From positions 1 through 9,285 of the forward strand of contig CAIMXQ010000060.1 of NCBI GenBank assembly GCA_903845465.1: 9,285 bases of DNA. The letters run 5' to 3'. The notes below the pieces were generated by a model that had not been told where the DNA came from, did not search any database, and saw only the letters and a program-made list of their open reading frames with translations. This stretch comes from an uncultured Actinomycetes bacterium. GTDB lineage: Bacteria; Actinomycetota; Actinomycetes; Nanopelagicales; Nanopelagicaceae. Each line of letters starts with the position of its first letter. The stretch's first letter is position 1. Below, one piece after another: positions 6,601 to 9,285 of this stretch. The translations under genes and the position numbers were made by a program.

Positions 6601-6765
6601 TTAGGCGGCTGGGCGTTCCTTTTGCAGTAAGACGCCGATTACGGCAAATACTCCAAAAAAGAGCCCAAGGAATGTCCAAAGGCCAACATTGAGGTTCTTC
6701 TGCTTAGCCTGAGTGAAACAAAGTACGGCACAAAGCACCCAAACTAATAATATGATTCCTGACAT
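6601..6765 (-). CDS. Small two-helix membrane protein, 54 aa
   Basis: This short gene reads MSGIILLVWVLCAVLCFTQA, then KQKNLNVGLWTFLGLFFGVF, then AVIGVLLQKERPAA. Two hydrophobic helices (about 3-18 and 29-48) flank a basic loop K-Q-K-N. The layout of helix, basic loop with Asn, then W-x-x-x-G-x-x-x-G is common in very small bacterial inner-membrane proteins of unknown role. ATG 6765 has AAAGGAAA ending 5 bases upstream, a good ribosome site. Supporting evidence is the combination of start, ribosome site and hydrophobic pattern in a frame that fills the gap exactly; no family match can be claimed. It is probably the first gene of the minus-strand cluster with the two downstream lipoproteins and is divergent from the zinc-ribbon gene. 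Confidence 0.7.
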   Translation of the reverse strand: MSGIILLVWVLCAVLCFTQAKQKNLNVGLWTFLGLFFGVFAVIGVLLQKERPAA

Positions 6766-6854
6766 GTGAGTTTCCTTTCGAATGAATTGGGCTAACTACC
6801 AACAACCATAAAGTAATAGGGATTAGAGAATTTGAGGCTGTATTGACTAATTGA

Positions 6855-6864
6855 TGACCGGTCA
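6855..6864. promoter_or_regulatory. Palindrome TGACCGGTCA in a divergent intergenic region
   Basis: A perfect 10-base palindrome lies between the 54-residue membrane protein gene and the zinc-ribbon gene, about 73 bases before the latter's start. A TTGACT hexamer at 6843-6848 stands just upstream on the + strand, but I see no convincing -10 at 17 bases. It could be an operator shared by both genes. A 10-base palindrome may also occur by chance. Confidence 0.25.
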
Positions 6865-6922
6865 CTTTAGGCTTCAGTTTTTCAGGGGATCTAGAATTAT
6901 ATTAGCTTCACGACATTGTCCT

Positions 6923-6930
6923 AGAGGAGA
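6923..6930 (+). promoter_or_regulatory. Ribosome binding site deciding a TTG start
   Basis: AGAGGAGA ends 6 bases before TTG 6937 and is the strongest Shine-Dalgarno match I noticed in the window. It fixes this TTG as the start of the zinc-ribbon protein. Confidence 0.65.
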
Positions 6931-6936
6931 GTCGCT

Positions 6937-7353
6937 TTGCCGCTTATCAATTGCCTTGACTGTAACAACGAAATTTCAGACCTTGCTCCATCTTGCCCCC
7001 ATTGCGGTAGACCTAACAAAGTGGCTCCTCGAATACCTTCCGGAGATCCAGTGTCTCGTGAAGACGCAATACTTAATCACTCAGCGGAGGTCGTGAAAAC
7101 AGCCTGCCTTGCTGCTGGAAAAGCCTTGAAATTGACCCTAAAAAGTGAGAAGCCATCACTTCTATTTTACGGAGGGACCTTCAAGTACTCAGAATCGTGG
7201 ATTCGCATTGAGATCGAAGCGATCGATTCCAATAGTTCGAAAATTCGGTATAGCGCTGACAATCCTTCAAACATCATAGGAAATCCGTGGAAGAAGTTAT
7301 TGAGAAATTTCAAAGAAGAACTTTCGAGACGCCTCGATACGAGTCGCTCCTAA
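6937..7353 (+). CDS. Zinc-ribbon domain protein, 138 aa
   Basis: The N-terminus carries a four-cysteine zinc ribbon: C6-x2-C9 and C20-P-H-C23-G-R-P, the form found at the start of many bacterial zinc-ribbon proteins. After a linker (28-43), residues about 48-138 form an alpha/beta domain: a helix (EVVKTACLAAGKALKLTL), beta strands (LLFYGGTFKYSESWIRIEIE), a Ser/Asn-rich loop, and a final helix (PWKKLLRNFKEELSRRL). This order recalls a small beta-sheet domain of unknown function that often follows zinc ribbons, in which a strand pair is followed by a K-x-x-x-N-x-x-x-F helix; I cannot name it. The protein is soluble and basic at its end. Its stop lies 13 bases from that of the convergent secreted-protein gene. 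TTG is used as start, supported by its ribosome site and by beginning just before the first cysteine pair. Confidence 0.8.
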   Translation: MPLINCLDCNNEISDLAPSCPHCGRPNKVAPRIPSGDPVSREDAILNHSAEVVKTACLAAGKALKLTLKSEKPSLLFYGGTFKYSESWIRIEIEAIDSNSSKIRYSADNPSNIIGNPWKKLLRNFKEELSRRLDTSRS

Positions 7354-7366
7354 ATACCTTATAAAA

Positions 7367-8014
7367 TTATCGCTTGATATCCAAGACTGCCCAGGTGGTG
7401 TCGCCAGTAGTCCAGCAATTGCACCACCAGTCTTTACTTACCATATCGAGATTGGAGTGAGTCCTGATGCTCGCGCACCCGATCTTTCTATTCTTCATCT
7501 GAGGACCCGAAATCAAATATTGATACTCAACCCCACTAATTTGGCTCACAGCAAGCGAAGAACTCCCATCCATCCCATATTTTCCGTCATAGACACTATC
7601 GATTCCTGTGGTCTCGCCCGACAAATCAAGCGGCTGCCATTGTGTCATATCCTGAAGGCTTGCAGTTATTTCGCCCAAGAGGGTCGTATATCCGGGCGAA
7701 TACTTACAAGTGGCAGCCATCCCTAGACCTAATTCATCACCGGCAATTGCATCCTGATTGCAGTGATTGGGGTAGAACTGAATGTCAAATAGCGCTGTCC
7801 CCATCGATGCGTTGTACTTGAATGTAACCTTCTTAAAAGGGCAGTCAAAACTATTGTTGTACTTTCCCGTTGAAGTTTTGCTCCATGACAAAGAAGTGGC
7901 AGCGTGTGAGGTATCGGGAGACAAGCCAACGACGCTTCCTAGCAACAGAGCGAAAGCAAGAAGGGTGGTTTTGAGCCCATGCCGGCAGTCCTTCTTTATA
8001 CGGATTCTCATCAC
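7367..8014 (-). CDS. Secreted six-cysteine protein, 215 aa, function unknown
   Basis: A basic N-terminus (RIRIKKDCRHGLK), a hydrophobic core (LLAFALLLGSVVG) and a T-S-H-A site predict cleavage after residue 38 and export. The mature part of about 177 residues has six cysteines (58, 85, 103, 180, 198, 200), enough for three disulfides, and many aromatic residues (YQY, DWW, W201, W208), suggesting a compact beta-rich extracellular domain. I do not recognise the family. The gene begins without a gap after the TAA of the upstream lipoprotein gene: GTG 8014 is immediately followed by ATG 8011, and either may be used. No strong ribosome site is seen, which fits translational coupling. The pair probably acts together in the envelope. 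It ends 13 bases from the stop of the convergent zinc-ribbon gene. Confidence 0.8.
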   Translation of the reverse strand: MMRIRIKKDCRHGLKTTLLAFALLLGSVVGLSPDTSHAATSLSWSKTSTGKYNNSFDCPFKKVTFKYNASMGTALFDIQFYPNHCNQDAIAGDELGLGMAATCKYSPGYTTLLGEITASLQDMTQWQPLDLSGETTGIDSVYDGKYGMDGSSSLAVSQISGVEYQYLISGPQMKNRKIGCASIRTHSNLDMVSKDWWCNCWTTGDTTWAVLDIKR

Positions 8015-8497
8015 TTACTGCTTAAAGTTTGCGCCCATTAGTTCGGACATCGACCAGTTCGAAGTTTCGATTTGGCTGCGCGGATGAGAGACTGAATCAA
8101 TCTGTCCATCTCTAGTTTTGACTCTATACGTGGCGACTGAAGGGACATTTAGAAAAGTGACTGTGAAGGAGCATATATTTCCACTTGGGAAGTTTGTAAC
8201 CAGTTTTGGATCTTCTGTAGACTTAGTTAATACACCAAATGAAAGTGTGGCTGAGGAAATTTCAGATCCGTCTGGCCCTACCAATGAAATTGGATTCCCA
8301 TTTTCATAATTCCCATTTGAAGGATTCTCACTGCAGTGACCACTTGATGTCTTCTGGAAATTATCTCCCCACAACTCGATATCCCATGTCATTGTTTGAC
8401 CATTGTTGCTACTTGTCGAACTAGAGCTACTGGAGCCGCAGCCACTCAATAATAGTAGCGCTGCCATGGCTGGAATAAAAAAGAGGGACTTTCGCAT
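8015..8497 (-). CDS. Lipoprotein, 160 aa, function unknown
   Basis: The lipobox is L-S-G-C (17-20) after a short signal sequence with R2 and K3. A low-complexity Ser/Thr/Asn linker (21-33) follows and would extend the mature domain from the membrane. The domain (about 35-160) begins TWDIELWG and has two cysteines (55 and 109). The second sits in CSFTVTFLNVPSVATYRVKT, a pattern of Cys, beta strand, V-P, strand and R-x-G-x-I that is common in the C-terminal beta domain of small actinobacterial lipoproteins; I give this from general impression, not a search. ATG 8497 lacks a strong ribosome site. The only purine-rich stretch, TGGAAA, is about 14 bases away. The gene is immediately followed by the six-cysteine secreted protein gene. 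Confidence 0.8.
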   Translation of the reverse strand: MRKSLFFIPAMAALLLLSGCGSSSSSSTSSNNGQTMTWDIELWGDNFQKTSSGHCSENPSNGNYENGNPISLVGPDGSEISSATLSFGVLTKSTEDPKLVTNFPSGNICSFTVTFLNVPSVATYRVKTRDGQIDSVSHPRSQIETSNWSMSELMGANFKQ

Positions 8498-8535
8498 AGG
8501 CGATATATTTCCACAAAAGCAACGGAACTAAAAGT

Positions 8536-8549
8536 ATTGACAGGTCAAT
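8536..8549. promoter_or_regulatory. Dyad ATTGAC-AG-GTCAAT upstream of the lipoprotein gene
   Basis: The arms are perfect over 6 bases with a 2-base centre, 38 bases before ATG 8497. The dyad presents TTGACA on the + strand and TTGACC on the minus strand. It could be a repressor site or -35 region for the lipoprotein operon, but no well-placed -10 is visible on the minus strand. Confidence 0.25.
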
Positions 8550-8759
8550 TTCTCCCACGAGATTCTTCGTCTTTAGTCGAAGAACCCATAGCTGGGCCTT
8601 AATTGCTTTGAGCGACCTGGCCACTTTCAATATTGAAGAGAGAACTGAAATAGCCTGAGTAGCCAGCGGCATGGATTTTCTTGAATGATGATTGCAAAAG
8701 GTTCGTCATGAGTCCCTCGAGGTTTGGGAGGTGCGAACCGCTGACAAGAGTGCAAGTCT

Positions 8760-8787
8760 TTGACGCATGACTTCATTATTCTATAAA
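8760..8787 (+). promoter_or_regulatory. Sigma70-like promoter of unknown target
   Basis: TTGACG (8760-8765) and TATAAA (8782-8787) are separated by 16 bases, each one base off consensus. Transcription would start near 8794 and run towards the convergent peptidase gene. Downstream are only an 8-codon frame (ATG 8797, TGA 8821-8823) and, overlapping it as ATGA, a 6-codon frame (ATG 8820, TAG 8838-8840) preceded by GAGG. The transcript may be a small or antisense RNA, or the gene it once served may be lost. Confidence 0.4.
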
Positions 8788-8858
8788 GGTGATTTGATGG
8801 GAAGAGAATCCGAGGTAAAATGACCGAACATTACTCGTAGAAATCTGAAGGCACCACT

Positions 8859-9285
8859 CTAGGAAAGCTCCTTCGAGACCACCTGGGCAAGGATCGGCTC
8901 TGCCTCGCTCCATTCGACTCCATAGACCTTTTTGAAGGCTTGCTCAAAGGACAATCCATTGGAGACTTCCAAAACTAATTGCATGGGTGAATCAACCCCC
9001 TTGATTGCAACCAGCTCCTCGAGTGTGAGGAAGCCGACCGTGTAGACATAGCCGAAAAGGTCGCTGTTATATTTTCCGGGCATGAGGGCGTCATAGAAGG
9101 CCTGAATATTTGCGGGTGAGAAGCTCTTGATAGCTGCATTCGGGCTGGTATTTAGCCATTGCGCTCTCGCCGCCTTGTACTCTTCAAAGGTCGATGTGGA
9201 TGCAAGGTTTCCAATGATATGGGCATGGCCTTCAGTGAACCATTGAGGAAGGTTTCCAAAACCTTGAGCATCTGTGGGTTTACCA
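8859..9285 (-). CDS. C-terminal part of a gluzincin-type (peptidase MA-like) metallopeptidase (5' partial)
   Basis: The minus-strand frame is open from the right edge to the TAG at 8861-8859, giving 141 residues; the start lies outside. Near the edge it reads LPQWFTEGHAHIIGN. The motif W-x-x-E-G-x-A is typical of the helix that supplies the third zinc ligand (Glu) in gluzincin metallopeptidases, downstream of the H-E-x-x-H helix, which would lie beyond the window. The end (GLSFEQAFKKVYGVEWSEAE) matches the usual C-terminus of such enzymes, where a helix with A-F-x-x-x-Y/F-G packs after the catalytic domain. A Tyr-rich segment (DLFGYVYTVGFLTLEELV) lies between. Many relatives are exported, but the signal region is not visible here. 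An ATG at 9083 lies in frame but falls within the conserved region and is not the start. The zinc-binding function is inferred. Confidence 0.65.
   Translation of the reverse strand, partial: GKPTDAQGFGNLPQWFTEGHAHIIGNLASTSTFEEYKAARAQWLNTSPNAAIKSFSPANIQAFYDALMPGKYNSDLFGYVYTVGFLTLEELVAIKGVDSPMQLVLEVSNGLSFEQAFKKVYGVEWSEAEPILAQVVSKELS

Larger units (their letters stand above)
8498..8858. other. Intergenic stretch without a convincing gene
   Basis: These 361 bases lie between the 3' end of the peptidase gene and the lipoprotein gene. A minus-strand frame with ATG 8672 runs through about half of it and into the lipoprotein gene, but has no ribosome site. The stretch contains the dyad at 8536-8549, arms GGTTCG (8700-8705) and CGAACC (8734-8739) enclosing the palindrome CCTCGAGG, and a sigma70-like promoter at 8760-8787 on the + strand that leads only to tiny frames. 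I see no clear rho-independent terminator. Confidence 0.5.

Noticed and set aside
6851..7096. + strand frame of 81 codons overlapping the zinc-ribbon gene
   Set aside because: It lacks a ribosome site, and the other frame has the cysteine pairs and the strong AGAGGAGA site.
8427..8672. Minus-strand frame of 81 codons with a hydrophobic middle, overlapping the lipoprotein start
   Set aside because: It has no ribosome site, overlaps a well-supported lipoprotein by about 70 bases in another frame, and shows no recognisable pattern.
8700..8739. GGTTCG...CGAACC arms considered as part of a tRNA T arm or a structured RNA
   Set aside because: The spacing does not fit a T loop and no acceptor, D or anticodon stem can be drawn around it.

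Overview
The window looks like the chromosome of a bacterium of moderate GC (mid-40s percent by eye), and probably an actinobacterium with a small genome. The clues are several Gly/Ser-rich lipoproteins with a Cys-Gly-Ser start, GTG and TTG start codons beside purine-rich GAGAGG or AGAGGAGA ribosome sites, and a secreted protein made of repeated carboxypeptidase-regulatory-like modules. This placement is inference; no ribosomal or other marker gene is present. I see no tRNA, rRNA, CRISPR array, insertion sequence or phage gene.

Layout from left to right: (1) a large modular surface or secreted protein on the + strand, cut at its 5' end by the window edge; (2) an unrecognised acidic cytoplasmic protein of 295 residues, + strand; (3) convergent to it, a two-gene minus-strand operon (5030 down to 3322) with a 4-base ATGA overlap, encoding a soluble 174-residue protein and a 395-residue protein that ends in a predicted coiled coil and two membrane helices; (4) an intergenic stretch with an operator-like dyad and a possible relic of a cellulase N-terminal Ig-like domain; (5) a secreted bactofilin-like beta-solenoid protein on the + strand; (6) a minus-strand cluster of a 54-residue two-helix membrane protein and two small lipoproteins; (7) a divergent zinc-ribbon protein with a TTG start; (8) a minus-strand pair of a lipoprotein and a secreted six-cysteine protein; (9) a 361-base gene-free stretch with a sigma70-like promoter; (10) the C-terminal end of a gluzincin-type metallopeptidase running off the right edge.

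Most of the window encodes envelope or exported proteins (six signal peptides or lipoboxes, two membrane proteins and probably the peptidase), so it reads as an accessory envelope region. The best candidate for an undescribed system is the translationally coupled pair at 3322-5030. It pairs a soluble partner with a C-terminally membrane-anchored protein, an architecture shared with some bacterial conflict or stress modules. I cannot assign it to a named family with confidence.
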